Below, piece after piece: positions 42,005-51,390 of a stretch of 64,000 nt of DNA. Made by a program: the position numbers and the translations under genes. Origin of the DNA: Syntrophaceae bacterium UBA2280 (GTDB taxonomy: Bacteria; Desulfobacterota; Syntrophia; Syntrophales; Smithellaceae); the NCBI GenBank assembly GCA_002347685.1, contig DDWS01000046.1:2817-66816 (forward strand), in the 5' to 3' direction. The notes below the pieces were generated by a model that did not search any database, had not been told where the DNA came from, and was given only the letters and a program-made list of their open reading frames with translations. Within the stretch, counting starts at the first letter, position 1. Every line of letters starts with the position of its first letter.

Positions 42005-42025
42005 GTTTCATCTTTCCCGGATCGA

Positions 42026-43738
42026 TCAGGTCATGACGGCGGAGGCCGCCTCTTCCAGTGTGGTGATTCCCAGCATGACTTTAGCGGCAGCATCTTCCTT
42101 CAGGGTCCGTAAATTGCCCGCCTCGATGGCGGCCCGGGCGATCTCCTGGCTCGATTTCTTCTTAATAATCATCTCCTGAATCATTTCATCATTGATGAGG
42201 ACTTCAAAAAGACCGGTCCTGCCTTTATATCCGGTGTTTTTGCACTGATAACACCCCTTGCCCCGCTGAAAGTTTGCCCCCGCAGCCTGCTCGGGCGTGA
42301 TGCCCATGGCCGCATAGGCCGTTTCGGCAGGCATGTAACTTTCTTTGCAGTAGGGACAAACGGTTCGGACGAGTCTCTGAGCGAATGAGGCAATCAGAAC
42401 CGAGGATACTAAAAAAGGTTCAATGCCCATATCCACAAACCGGGTAATGGCACCCGCCGCATCATTGGTATGAACGGTGCTCAGCACGCGGTGACCGGTC
42501 TGGGCCGCCTGAACGGAAATGGCGGCTGTTTCCGGATCCCGGATTTCACCGACCATAATCACGTCCGGATCCTGCCGTAATACCGACCGCAAACCGCTTG
42601 CAAACGTCATTCCTGCCTTGCGGTTGAGCTGGACCTGACGAATGTTGCCGATCCGGTATTCGACGGGGTCTTCCAGGGTAATGATGTTGATGTCCGGCTT
42701 GTTGATCGTGTTTAAAATGGCGTATAGACTGGTGCTTTTCCCGCTGCCCGTAGGACCGGTGCTGAGGATCATGCCGTAGGGCTTATGGCTGACTTTTTCA
42801 ATCTTTTCCATATCGCTCTTCACCATCCCCAAACGGTCGAGTGAATAGACGCCCCCGCTCGTGTCCAACAGGCGCAAGACCAGATTTTCTCCGTAGATGG
42901 TGGGCATGGACGACACGCGGACATTGATTTCCTTGCGGTCAAGCTTGAGCGTGAACCTTCCATCCTGGGGAATCCGCGAAACGGTGATGTCCATGTTGGA
43001 CAGAATTTTCATGCGGGCGATAATCGGTAAAAACAACGATTTGGGAGGCGAAGGCACTTCGAGGAGCTTGCCGTCAATGCGAAACCGCATCTGCACGGTT
43101 TTCTGCTGCGGACTGATGTGAATGTCGCTGGCGCCGTCGCGGATGGCCTGGGCAAAAATGGAATTCGCCAGGCGGATGACCGGCGCCTCACCGGCCATAT
43201 CCTGCAGGGACGCGATCTGTAATTCTTCCTTGTCCGAAACGGTTTCCGTCAGGCTGTCATCCTGGCTGGATATTTCCATGGTCTCCATGATGCCACCCAG
43301 ACCCGACTGCATGCCGTACAAAGAGTTGATGAGCTGATTGACTTCCCTCTCCGAACAAACCACCGGCTCGACTTCCGAGTTGGTCAGCACCTCGATGTAG
43401 TCAAGCGCGTTGATGTCCAGGGGATCGACGATCGCGATGGTGAGCAATCTCCCCTTCTTTCTCAGAGGGGCTATCTGATATTTCTGGGCCACTTCAATCG
43501 GAATCTGACGCGACAGGTCGATATCCAGCGGATATTCATCGGGGTGAAACTTGGCGATTTTCAGCTGCCGGCTTAATAAATCAATGATCTGCTGCTCGCT
43601 GACAATCCCCTGGCGGGTAAGAAACTGACCGAGCTTCAAGCCCGCCTTCTTCTGGTCGATCAGGGCCTGCTTGAGACGGTCTTCTGTAATTAAGCCGTCT
43701 TCCACCAGGATTTCACCCAAACGTTTTTTAAATTTCAT
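42026..43738 (-). CDS. PilB/MshE, pilus assembly ATPase
   Basis: A 570-residue GspE-family hexameric ATPase. It has the N-terminal GspE-N domain (about 1-140, with the LGEILVEDGLI and ALIDQKK segments that in MshE bind c-di-GMP in related proteins), the N2 and C-terminal ATPase domains with Walker A GPTGSGKS, Asp box, Walker B IMVGEIRDPETA, His box TVHTNDA, and the zinc-binding CPYC...CYQC pair. GGAGG precedes the ATG, and the start overlaps the ExeA-like gene by 11 nt. Confidence 0.95.
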   Translation of the reverse strand: MKFKKRLGEILVEDGLITEDRLKQALIDQKKAGLKLGQFLTRQGIVSEQQIIDLLSRQLKIAKFHPDEYPLDIDLSRQIPIEVAQKYQIAPLRKKGRLLTIAIVDPLDINALDYIEVLTNSEVEPVVCSEREVNQLINSLYGMQSGLGGIMETMEISSQDDSLTETVSDKEELQIASLQDMAGEAPVIRLANSIFAQAIRDGASDIHISPQQKTVQMRFRIDGKLLEVPSPPKSLFLPIIARMKILSNMDITVSRIPQDGRFTLKLDRKEINVRVSSMPTIYGENLVLRLLDTSGGVYSLDRLGMVKSDMEKIEKVSHKPYGMILSTGPTGSGKSTSLYAILNTINKPDINIITLEDPVEYRIGNIRQVQLNRKAGMTFASGLRSVLRQDPDVIMVGEIRDPETAAISVQAAQTGHRVLSTVHTNDAAGAITRFVDMGIEPFLVSSVLIASFAQRLVRTVCPYCKESYMPAETAYAAMGITPEQAAGANFQRGKGCYQCKNTGYKGRTGLFEVLINDEMIQEMIIKKKSSQEIARAAIEAGNLRTLKEDAAAKVMLGITTLEEAASAVMT

Positions 43739-45281
43739 CTGACCTCCGGTCCCCTTGACGGCTCATTACCGCGCGGTTGAAAAATTGAGTCTCTGGCGTC
43801 CAGCCGGATAAGATTTCCGCGCCTGCCGCCGCCTCGGGCGGAAGGGATGCCAGCGCTCTGCGGGCCTCCCCGTCATCCGTGAATATTTTCTTCAGCGACA
43901 GGGTGTGAATGATTTCTCCGGAACCGCTCCAGTAGGAAAATATCATGGTATTGCCGCTAAAACCCGCCGGGGATTCTTCCAGGTAATAACGATAGATCTT
44001 TTGAAGATCCTTCCCGCTTCGAAGCGTGACCAGGGTGAAATTGTAAGGACGCGCACTTTTCGCACGGATAGCGGGCATGCGGATTGTCAACCCCTCGGTG
44101 ATCAGGTCAACATCCCTTACATGGGGATTGGCTTCCACCACTTTTCCGATGAGTTCCGGTCCCGCGTAACCGTAGATGCTTTCGAGTATCCGCCACAGGG
44201 TCATGTTTCTTTGAAAGGTGATCGTGCCCAGCGTGTCCGGCATGCTGAGTTTCAGGGCTGTTTCGGGAGATTCATCGCTTTGAGGAACATGAACATCAGA
44301 AGCGGTTTGATGGACCGCGACGGCCTGATCGCTTTCGGCCATGGCGATGTCATTTCGATCAAACGCCGTCAGTGAAAAGGCGCCGGCGGCCAGAATCGCG
44401 ACGAGTCCTAAAGCCGCCCATCGCAGTTTTCTGAAAACGGGCCTGGACATTCCTCCCACGCAACCCAAAACGAAAAAAAACCCGGCCTTGCTTCTTCCGC
44501 GGATAATCATCTTTAAGACAACCTGATGACACAGGGAAACAATCTTCCGGGGATACCCGCCCGTGGCCCGGTAGACGGCCAGCAGTCCTCCGAAGCTGAA
44601 AAGTCGGCTTTGAACCAGTTCGGATTCCCTGGCGACGCGGACGCGGTATTGGATCATGTCGCGGGTCTGCCGAAAGGTCAGGGCTTTGAGAGGATAAAGT
44701 ACATTGACCCGGTCCAGCAGATTGGCATGCGCCATGAGCGTTTTTTCAATTTCCTTCTGGGCGAAGATGACAATTTGAAGCAGCTTGAAGCTGTTGGTCT
44801 CGTAGTTGAGAAATTCACGAAGGATCTCGAGACATTCGGGCGGCAATTTCTGGCCCTCATCGATGATCAAGGCGACAATCTTTTCTTCTTCAACGCCTTT
44901 GAGAAAAAGGGCGTCTTTGATTTTTTCCTTAAGCTGCCACTCCGTATCATCCCCTGAAGGGCCGATTCCTCCCAGAAGAGCATAAACGGTCCGAAGAAAT
45001 TCCATCGTGGCGCCGAGTGCCGGATCGAGAAGCAAATGCGTTTCAATTTCAGGGCTGCCCGCCGGTCCTGCGGCCGAGAGATTCTGAATGAGCTTGCGGC
45101 ACAGGGTGGTTTTCCCGGTTCCCACATCCCCGATGACGATGTTGAGGCCCCGCCTTAACCGGACCGCCAGCTCCAGCATCTGCAGACATTCACTGTGCTG
45201 CAAAGAAGCGAAGAGAAACTCCGGCTCCGGAGAATTGGAAAACGGTTCTTTTTTAATATGAAGAAGATTGTAATAGTCCAT
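43728..45281 (-). CDS. ExeA/MshM-like ATPase with LysM-like C-terminus
   Basis: A 517-residue AAA+ protein of the ExeA/GspA family, which helps the secretin pass or insert through peptidoglycan. The ATPase domain has Walker A GDVGTGKTT (51-59) and Walker B IALIIDEGQ-like (about 136-144). A membrane helix lies at about 287-306, followed by an acidic linker and a LysM-like segment (about 357-403, TLWRILESIYGYAGPELIGKVVEAN pattern) likely to bind peptidoglycan. It takes the MshM position between secretin and assembly ATPase; the C-terminal part may also cover MshN's usual place. Confidence 0.88.
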   Translation of the reverse strand: MDYYNLLHIKKEPFSNSPEPEFLFASLQHSECLQMLELAVRLRRGLNIVIGDVGTGKTTLCRKLIQNLSAAGPAGSPEIETHLLLDPALGATMEFLRTVYALLGGIGPSGDDTEWQLKEKIKDALFLKGVEEEKIVALIIDEGQKLPPECLEILREFLNYETNSFKLLQIVIFAQKEIEKTLMAHANLLDRVNVLYPLKALTFRQTRDMIQYRVRVARESELVQSRLFSFGGLLAVYRATGGYPRKIVSLCHQVVLKMIIRGRSKAGFFFVLGCVGGMSRPVFRKLRWAALGLVAILAAGAFSLTAFDRNDIAMAESDQAVAVHQTASDVHVPQSDESPETALKLSMPDTLGTITFQRNMTLWRILESIYGYAGPELIGKVVEANPHVRDVDLITEGLTIRMPAIRAKSARPYNFTLVTLRSGKDLQKIYRYYLEESPAGFSGNTMIFSYWSGSGEIIHTLSLKKIFTDDGEARRALASLPPEAAAGAEILSGWTPETQFFNRAVMSRQGDRRSDEI

Positions 45282-45312
45282 GTTTAAACGCGCAATCCTT
45301 TTTATCAGCCCG

Positions 45313-46899
45313 CTACTGGACTAGGTTACTCCCTTGGGTATCCGCCGCGGGAACCCTGTTTTCCGCTGCGGCAACCTGCAGAATATGCGGTGTAATAAAT
45401 ATCAGCACTTCTTCCATGGCGTCGCTTTTGCTGTCCGATTTAAAAAGGTATCCCAAAACAGGGATGTTCTTGACCAACGGCCATCCCGCGTCTCCTTTTG
45501 CCAGCCTTTGCTTGGTCAACCCCGAAATCACGATGGTTTCGCCGTCCTGAACAATCAGGGAGGTCTGTGTCTGCTTTTTGATGATGAAAGGATTGCCGTC
45601 AACGTTTCTTAAGCTGTCGACTTCGTCTTTCTTCACTAAAATATTCATTTTAAGATTCTTTCCGTCAATGACATGGGGTGTGATTTCAAGCCGCAGCACG
45701 ACGTCTTCAAATTTAACGGTTCTTGTTTCATTGCCGCTTGAATCCACCTCACGGGTAATATAGGGCACCCGTTCCCCGTTTTCCGTAAACGCTTTCTGGT
45801 TGTCGAGCGTTGTGATCGACGGACTCGACAGGATATTGAGTTTGTTGTCCTTTTGCAAAGCCTGCAACTGGATTTCCAGAATGTTGCCGCCGATGGTGCC
45901 GAAAAGAAGTGCGAGAGACCCGGACGCCACACCAGTCAAATTGGAAGCCTGAAAATTCGAAGCCATCGGCCAGTTGCCGATTCCCACGGGACCGGCGGCG
46001 GTGGGATTAATAGCCGCTCCCGATGCCGTACGCGACCCGCCTCCCAATACCGTATGATCCCCCGTGTTGTATCTGCCGCCCCACATGATTCCCAGATCAC
46101 GCGCAACGGATTTGGTCGTCTCCACAATATTGGCCCGAATCAATATCTGCGGCGTGGGACGGTCCACATCCCGAATCACGGCGAGAATCCTGTCCAAATC
46201 TTCGCGGATGGCTGATATGATCAGAGCATTGTTGTGATCGTCCACCTTTATTGACCCGCGCGGCTTTCCGTCTTTATCCTTCGTGAGGAACTCTACGAGG
46301 TTCTCACTGAGCTTTTTCGTGTCTGCGAAATTAATCTTAACGAACTGGGGATGGAGCAGAGGCTCCACCCATTGTGTATCGCGAATGCTGACTTTCTGCC
46401 GTAAATCCTGCTCGATGTCGTCGAGTGTCATCACCCGCAGAATTTCGCCTTCCCAGCGGTAAGACAGGCCGTAGGTCTGCAGAAGTCCGGTAAACGCCTG
46501 ATCCCATGACACGTCGCGGAAATCCACGTTAATTTCAGCCTGCAGGGTGTTTTTAACCAGAATGTTGATGTCCACAGATCTGGCCAGCGCCCTTAACACG
46601 GCCTTGATGTCGGCCTGTCGCATCATCAGATTGATGCGTTTCTGGGGGAGCTGTTTCGTTTCCTCGCCGATGAGCGCGGCTGTTTGGCGCTTTGCGTCCT
46701 GCCGGTCGGCAATGTCGATGGTCCTCGGCGCAGCTGTCGGAGAATGACCTTTGGATTCTTCGGCCAGTGTGTGCCATTTTTCAAAGAAAGGATCGTCTTT
46801 CAGACTTTTTTTATCTCCGGCACAGCCGAAACAGATGACCAGTATCAGCATGATCATCAATGACTTCATTTTTGAAATATTGCTCAAAAAACATCTCAA
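45313..46899 (-). CDS. Secretin, PilQ/MshL type
   Basis: A 528-residue outer-membrane channel subunit. A hydrophobic signal sequence ends at a lipobox-like CFGC (Cys26); next come a STN-type domain (about 88-165), an N1/NolW-like domain (about 180-250) and the secretin C-domain (about 255-510) with SSPSITTLDNQKAF, VQDGETIVISGL and VPVLGYLFKS-like motifs. The start is TTG at 46899, supported by GGGAGG 8 nt upstream; an ATG ten codons later would shorten the leader. The single, short N-terminal region fits MshL better than PilQ with AMIN domains. Confidence 0.93.
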   Translation of the reverse strand: MRCFLSNISKMKSLMIMLILVICFGCAGDKKSLKDDPFFEKWHTLAEESKGHSPTAAPRTIDIADRQDAKRQTAALIGEETKQLPQKRINLMMRQADIKAVLRALARSVDINILVKNTLQAEINVDFRDVSWDQAFTGLLQTYGLSYRWEGEILRVMTLDDIEQDLRQKVSIRDTQWVEPLLHPQFVKINFADTKKLSENLVEFLTKDKDGKPRGSIKVDDHNNALIISAIREDLDRILAVIRDVDRPTPQILIRANIVETTKSVARDLGIMWGGRYNTGDHTVLGGGSRTASGAAINPTAAGPVGIGNWPMASNFQASNLTGVASGSLALLFGTIGGNILEIQLQALQKDNKLNILSSPSITTLDNQKAFTENGERVPYITREVDSSGNETRTVKFEDVVLRLEITPHVIDGKNLKMNILVKKDEVDSLRNVDGNPFIIKKQTQTSLIVQDGETIVISGLTKQRLAKGDAGWPLVKNIPVLGYLFKSDSKSDAMEEVLIFITPHILQVAAAENRVPAADTQGSNLVQ

Positions 46900-46924
46900 G
46901 GCGATAACCTCCCTCGCTTAAGTT

Positions 46925-47419
46925 TCAATCCTGAATGGGAACGGCCAGTTCGCTTCCCGTGTTTTTATTGAAAATTACAACGCGTGAAGGCGTAATACTT
47001 TTCACAATATACCCTTCCATTTCCAGTTGCTCCCCTACCGTGTATTCCCAGCCGTTGATCACGGCCATTTTCCTTTTTCCCGCGTCCACAAAACCCGAAT
47101 AGATGATTCTCGCGGCGGAACTACCGGACGCATCGCGTCCCCCTGCCGACCAATCGCGATAGGAAGCCCTGTCCCAGAATGGTCCCTTCGACCAATCCGT
47201 TTCGGCTCTGCGAATCGTATAGGCGTCTTTTGATGCGACGGTATTCAGGATCAGCTGAGTGTTGATATCGTTCACGAAAGACGAAATCTCCACCGGTTTG
47301 GCTTCTGTCACGGATTTCCGGGACGACGGACGCGCGACCAGAAGGTCATAGACGGCGTACAACACGAATATGGCCGCCACGGCCAGAATGATGATTTGTC
47401 TTTTGTTGAGTTTCGTCAT
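46925..47419 (-). CDS. PilP/MshK-like periplasmic pilus protein
   Basis: A 164-residue protein with one N-terminal membrane helix (about 8-27) and a C-terminal beta domain (about 98-162: SGFVDAGKRKMAVINGWEYTVGEQL, then a GYIVKSITPSRVVI pattern) of the GspC/PilP homology-region type that contacts the secretin. The start at 47419 has CAGGTG just before it and follows the PilO stop by 16 nt. Confidence 0.82.
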   Translation of the reverse strand: MTKLNKRQIIILAVAAIFVLYAVYDLLVARPSSRKSVTEAKPVEISSFVNDINTQLILNTVASKDAYTIRRAETDWSKGPFWDRASYRDWSAGGRDASGSSAARIIYSGFVDAGKRKMAVINGWEYTVGEQLEMEGYIVKSITPSRVVIFNKNTGSELAVPIQD

Positions 47420-47435
47420 ATTCACCTGCTGCGGC

Positions 47436-47975
47436 TTACCCCTTGAGGGCAATCCATATTTTCAAACGAAATTCCATGGAATCGCTGTACTGCCGGATAT
47501 AAATTTCTTCAATCCGGTCGACATAGGAAACGGATCCCAGTCCAATCAGCATTCTTCGGAAATTGGAAAACTCTCCTTTGACAACGGCATGGTATAGAAG
47601 GGCATTGGCTGTTTTGGAAAATCCGCCAAGATCCGGCATGAGCGAAACCGTCATCAGACCCGATTTCCCGGCGATTGTCCGAAACGCATCTGAAAACTCC
47701 TCGGCATTTTCAAATGCGATGGCGGTTCCGGCGGGATTGGGAAGGCTACCCGATTCTTTCTTTGCCGTCGCTTCATTTAAAACCAGATAAATGGGACTCA
47801 ACCCCTTGTGTTCTTCAATCTGGTATTGCAGCTTTTTGATCTGATCATTGGTCCTGGCGTTATAGCGGGACAAGGGAAGAATGCCGATTATAATAATCAC
47901 CACAATGATTCCAAGGCTGATCATCAGGTAGCCGAGTGTTTTTGCCGGCAGTGCTTTCTTGGTGGTTTGCGGCAT
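47436..47975 (-). CDS. PilO/MshJ-like inner-membrane pilus protein
   Basis: A 179-residue bitopic protein: one membrane helix (about 15-35), a coiled-coil (40-58) and a periplasmic ferredoxin-like domain (about 85-175) typical of PilO/GspM. It pairs with the PilN part of the upstream fusion in the alignment subcomplex. AGGA lies before the ATG, 2 nt after the fusion gene's stop. Confidence 0.85.
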   Translation of the reverse strand: MPQTTKKALPAKTLGYLMISLGIIVVIIIIGILPLSRYNARTNDQIKKLQYQIEEHKGLSPIYLVLNEATAKKESGSLPNPAGTAIAFENAEEFSDAFRTIAGKSGLMTVSLMPDLGGFSKTANALLYHAVVKGEFSNFRRMLIGLGSVSYVDRIEEIYIRQYSDSMEFRLKIWIALKG

Positions 47976-47977
47976 AT

Positions 47978-49816
47978 TTATCCTATCTTCGCGCTTAATG
48001 TGAATTGAAGGATTTCGCCCTTCCGATAAACGACCACACTGCTTTTTTGTAGCTTGACAGAGTTCATAAGCGGAGAGGTTTCCAGTTTCATGAGATACTG
48101 CGCCATCATCGTATCGAGCATATTGCGTTCTCCAAGCACGACGCCTTCGATGGTCAGGCCGTCGGATGTTTCCTTTACAGTCGCCGCGGGTTTGTCCTGA
48201 CCTGCTTCGCCGGTATTAATTCGTACGGATATCAGCCGGACATTGTCCGGCGTCAGAGCGGACAGTTCACCGATCAGAGCCATCCCCAGATATTTGCGTG
48301 CATACTGGCGCTGGCGCTGATGCTGAGCCTTGAGATCGCCGGCAATCTGCGTGACTGTCTGCGTCGATAAAATCGGCTGATATAAAGACAATTCCTTCTC
48401 CAGCTTCGTTTTCACACTTCTGGAATGCTTCGCATCCAACCCCTGGTAAGTCAGGACGCCCAGGCAAATCAGCAATGCCGCCGCGAATGTTCCGAAGATG
48501 ACCCGGTTGATTCGTTTTTCCGAAGTCTCCTCGTTCTTATCATGATAGGTGAAGACGAGATTCGGCGTATGCGACCGGTCGGACAATGACAAGCCCAGCG
48601 CGGGTACCAGGGAAACCCGTTCGTCTTGCGACAGCGCCACCGTGGACTTTGAAGCGGCCGGACCGCTGAACGGATCAAACAGTTCCGCTTTGGTGCCAAG
48701 CTGCTCTCTTAAGTAATCCATCAGGGGCCGATAGATGTTCACCGTCGATGACACAAATATTTTTTCTATCCGCTCATAACCGACGGATGTGGTGTAATAT
48801 TCCAGCGTACGTTCGATTTGTCGTGTCAGGCGCTCCAGCACCGGAGCGATCATCGCCATGATCTCTTCCTGAGGATAACTTGTCTGCGTCGTATGATCTT
48901 TTTCAGAATTCTCCTGCAAGACAAACGCCGTAAGCAATTCGCGCGATTCTTCCGGACTCAGCTTCGGACGCGTCTGGTTTTCCGCCGTAGATTCTGAAAT
49001 GGCTTCCACCATGCTGTTGATGCCGGTTTTAATCCCCCGTGTCATGACAAGATTGTTTTTACTGTATATGTCGATGCGGGAAAAATCACTCCCGATGAAA
49101 AGACTGGCAAATGCAGTTTCGGAAACGGCCAGCCATTTGGCGCGGAATATGTTCTGGATGGCAAACGGCGCAATCGTAATTCCTGCGGGATTCACGCCAA
49201 TGGATAAAAATAATTCCCGGATGGATTCCAATTCATGCTTCGGGGCCGAATAAACCATGACCGAATATTTCGGAATCCCCTGATCGGTAATCTCGCCTTG
49301 CATCTCATAATCGAAAATTACCTCTTTTTCATCAATGGGATTTTCTTTTTTCGCGGTCCAGTATATGACGGTTTCAAGTTGCTTTTTCGGAACACGGGGA
49401 ATCTTGATGTGATGAATGTTGACTTCCGCGGCGGGGATCATCGCCCAGATACTGCACAAAGAAAGATTGCCGGCAAAATCCGTCAATGCCCCCTTTAAAA
49501 AATCCGGAAATGACGCCGAATCTCTTGAGTGGAGGTGTGGATAGGGAATGATTTTCTGGTCGACGAGCGCCGGTTTCCCGTCTGAAGTCCTTGCCGTTTT
49601 CACCAGATTCACGCTTTCCTGACCAATATCCACCCCAATGGTCAGGCGACGCTTGTCTGTAAATAAAGCCGGCAAACCTCTTTTCGGCGCAGGCGCTTGA
49701 TTTTCCTTTTTTAAAAGGGTGCCGTCCTGATCGGCAGTCGATGGAGAATCCTGCTGATTACCCCGAATCAAACTGAGAAGCTTTTCCGTTGAGTTGATAT
49801 CCCTTGTTTTGACCAA
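47978..49816 (-). CDS. PilM-PilN fusion protein (MshI/GspL-like)
   Basis: A 612-residue protein joining two pilus-alignment subunits. Residues 55-420 are an actin-like PilM domain (LTIGVDIGQESVNLVK phosphate-1 region, later RGIKTGINSM and SSTVNIYRPLMDYL). A membrane helix lies at 438-458, then a coiled coil and a PilN-type periplasmic domain to the end. PilN's cytoplasmic INLLP-type motif, which normally binds PilM, is not evident, consistent with covalent linkage. Residues 1-54 are a polar extension. The start is TTG (complement of 49814-49816) with AGGAG 7 nt upstream. First gene of the pilus operon. Confidence 0.88.
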   Translation of the reverse strand: MVKTRDINSTEKLLSLIRGNQQDSPSTADQDGTLLKKENQAPAPKRGLPALFTDKRRLTIGVDIGQESVNLVKTARTSDGKPALVDQKIIPYPHLHSRDSASFPDFLKGALTDFAGNLSLCSIWAMIPAAEVNIHHIKIPRVPKKQLETVIYWTAKKENPIDEKEVIFDYEMQGEITDQGIPKYSVMVYSAPKHELESIRELFLSIGVNPAGITIAPFAIQNIFRAKWLAVSETAFASLFIGSDFSRIDIYSKNNLVMTRGIKTGINSMVEAISESTAENQTRPKLSPEESRELLTAFVLQENSEKDHTTQTSYPQEEIMAMIAPVLERLTRQIERTLEYYTTSVGYERIEKIFVSSTVNIYRPLMDYLREQLGTKAELFDPFSGPAASKSTVALSQDERVSLVPALGLSLSDRSHTPNLVFTYHDKNEETSEKRINRVIFGTFAAALLICLGVLTYQGLDAKHSRSVKTKLEKELSLYQPILSTQTVTQIAGDLKAQHQRQRQYARKYLGMALIGELSALTPDNVRLISVRINTGEAGQDKPAATVKETSDGLTIEGVVLGERNMLDTMMAQYLMKLETSPLMNSVKLQKSSVVVYRKGEILQFTLSAKIG

Positions 49817-50004
49817 TAGTCCTCTCCTGAAAAAAGCTGCCTTTTTCTCCTAATCGGGCTTCTTTTACCAATAAACATTGCTGATTGCAACATAATTAGA
49901 CGGGTATCTCCAAATATTGTTGCCCGCTTTCAAAATGAAATGCCTTGAATCTTCAGTCGTTTTTTGTTATGAAAACAACCAAAAGTTAAGGACCTTCGTG
50001 TAAT

Positions 50005-51336
50005 ATGATCACAAGAGTTTCCTTCTGTTTGTTGTCTTTAGTCGCCGTGATATTGGCTTTTTTCCTATTGTGGCCTTCGGACTCCCCTTCTTCCGTCTCC
50101 GGCCGGGTTGAAAAAATTCCGGATTCGATTATATCCCTGACCTCCGGCTATGTGATCGTGGTGGACAAACAGCAGCAGAAGATTTACGTGTTTAAGAAGA
50201 ATGGCGCGTTCACCAAAGTTTTCGAAGCCCCCTGCTCAACCGGGAAAAATTCCGGCGGCAAGCAGATCGAAGGCGACGCGAAAACGCCGGTGGGAATCTT
50301 TTTTGTGACCAGAATCGCCCGCAACCCCGGTCCTCCCGAAACCTACGGTTCACTTGCGTTGCCGCTGGATTTTCCGAATCTGACGGATCAGAGCGCCGGT
50401 CGTCAGGGGACCAACATCTGGATTCACGGCACCACAAATCCTCTTTTGCCATTCCAGTCCAACGGATGTGTGGTCCTGCGTGATCAGGATATTATTGATC
50501 TGGAAAAATTCATCCATTTACAAAAAACACCGGTGATTATCTCAGAATCCGTCAACTGGGTTTTCGAAAACGAACAGACTCAGGTACACAAAGATGAATT
50601 AAAGAGTGTTTTGCAAGCCTGGAATCAAGCCTTCAGAAAGGGAGACCTCGAAGCCCTGGATGCCCTGTACCTCGCCGGTACGGAAATTAAAAATAAAAAA
50701 CGAAGCGATCTGGTCAGAAGAATCAACCAGATGCAAAAAGCGGTTCCGCATTTCACTTTAGAACCGCGTGATGTGTCCATTCTTCAACACAACGACAGCG
50801 CCGTGATCCTGTTTGATCAGATCACGGCGATCCAGCCGGATAATTCATTTTCGGGATTCTACAACCGGCTGACGCTTCAGAAAGTTAACAACCGCTGGCA
50901 TATCATCGACGAAGTTCCGCAGGTTCAAATCGCCAAAGTCGATTCTCCGCCAACGGAGGCGTTGCGGCCTCCGGTTCAGGAAAAACCGGATTTCAGTGTC
51001 GAGCGTGAAAAAATCGGGCAGTTAATCACCCGCTGGACGACAAGCTGGGAAAAAGGCGACATGAATACCTATCGCGATTGTTACGCAACCAGTTTCCGCT
51101 CACGGGGCATGAACTTGAATGCCTGGGTTCAAAATAAAACCGATATCCGCAACCGCAGCAAAAACATCCGCATTCGCGTTGATCGAATCCGGATCAAAGC
51201 CGGGGCAAATTCTGCCGAAGCGACATTTACGCAGCATTACAGTTCTTCGCTTCTCAAGAATAGCGTCAACAAGAAACTTGAGTTGAGAAAAATCAACGGG
51301 GAATGGAAAATATACCGAGAAGGGATACAGCCGTAA
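50005..51336 (+). CDS. L,D-transpeptidase-family protein with two NTF2-like domains
   Basis: A 443-residue envelope protein anchored or exported by an N-terminal hydrophobic segment (about 5-23). The YkuD domain (about 48-175) has the catalytic His141 and Cys155 in the IHGT...SNGCVVLRD motif. Two NTF2-like domains follow (about 195-310 and 340-440, each with an AWNQAF or TSWEKGDM-type start). This layout recalls Csd6-type proteins, where the YkuD fold can act as a carboxypeptidase or on other substrates, so either peptidoglycan crosslinking or trimming is possible. It is divergent from the pilus operon and not obviously part of it. Confidence 0.85.
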   Translation: MITRVSFCLLSLVAVILAFFLLWPSDSPSSVSGRVEKIPDSIISLTSGYVIVVDKQQQKIYVFKKNGAFTKVFEAPCSTGKNSGGKQIEGDAKTPVGIFFVTRIARNPGPPETYGSLALPLDFPNLTDQSAGRQGTNIWIHGTTNPLLPFQSNGCVVLRDQDIIDLEKFIHLQKTPVIISESVNWVFENEQTQVHKDELKSVLQAWNQAFRKGDLEALDALYLAGTEIKNKKRSDLVRRINQMQKAVPHFTLEPRDVSILQHNDSAVILFDQITAIQPDNSFSGFYNRLTLQKVNNRWHIIDEVPQVQIAKVDSPPTEALRPPVQEKPDFSVEREKIGQLITRWTTSWEKGDMNTYRDCYATSFRSRGMNLNAWVQNKTDIRNRSKNIRIRVDRIRIKAGANSAEATFTQHYSSSLLKNSVNKKLELRKINGEWKIYREGIQP

Positions 51337-51390
51337 ATCGCCCGCGCGTTTTGTTGAAAGCAGGCGGTTTCGCACTCTTCCTGCCCGTAG

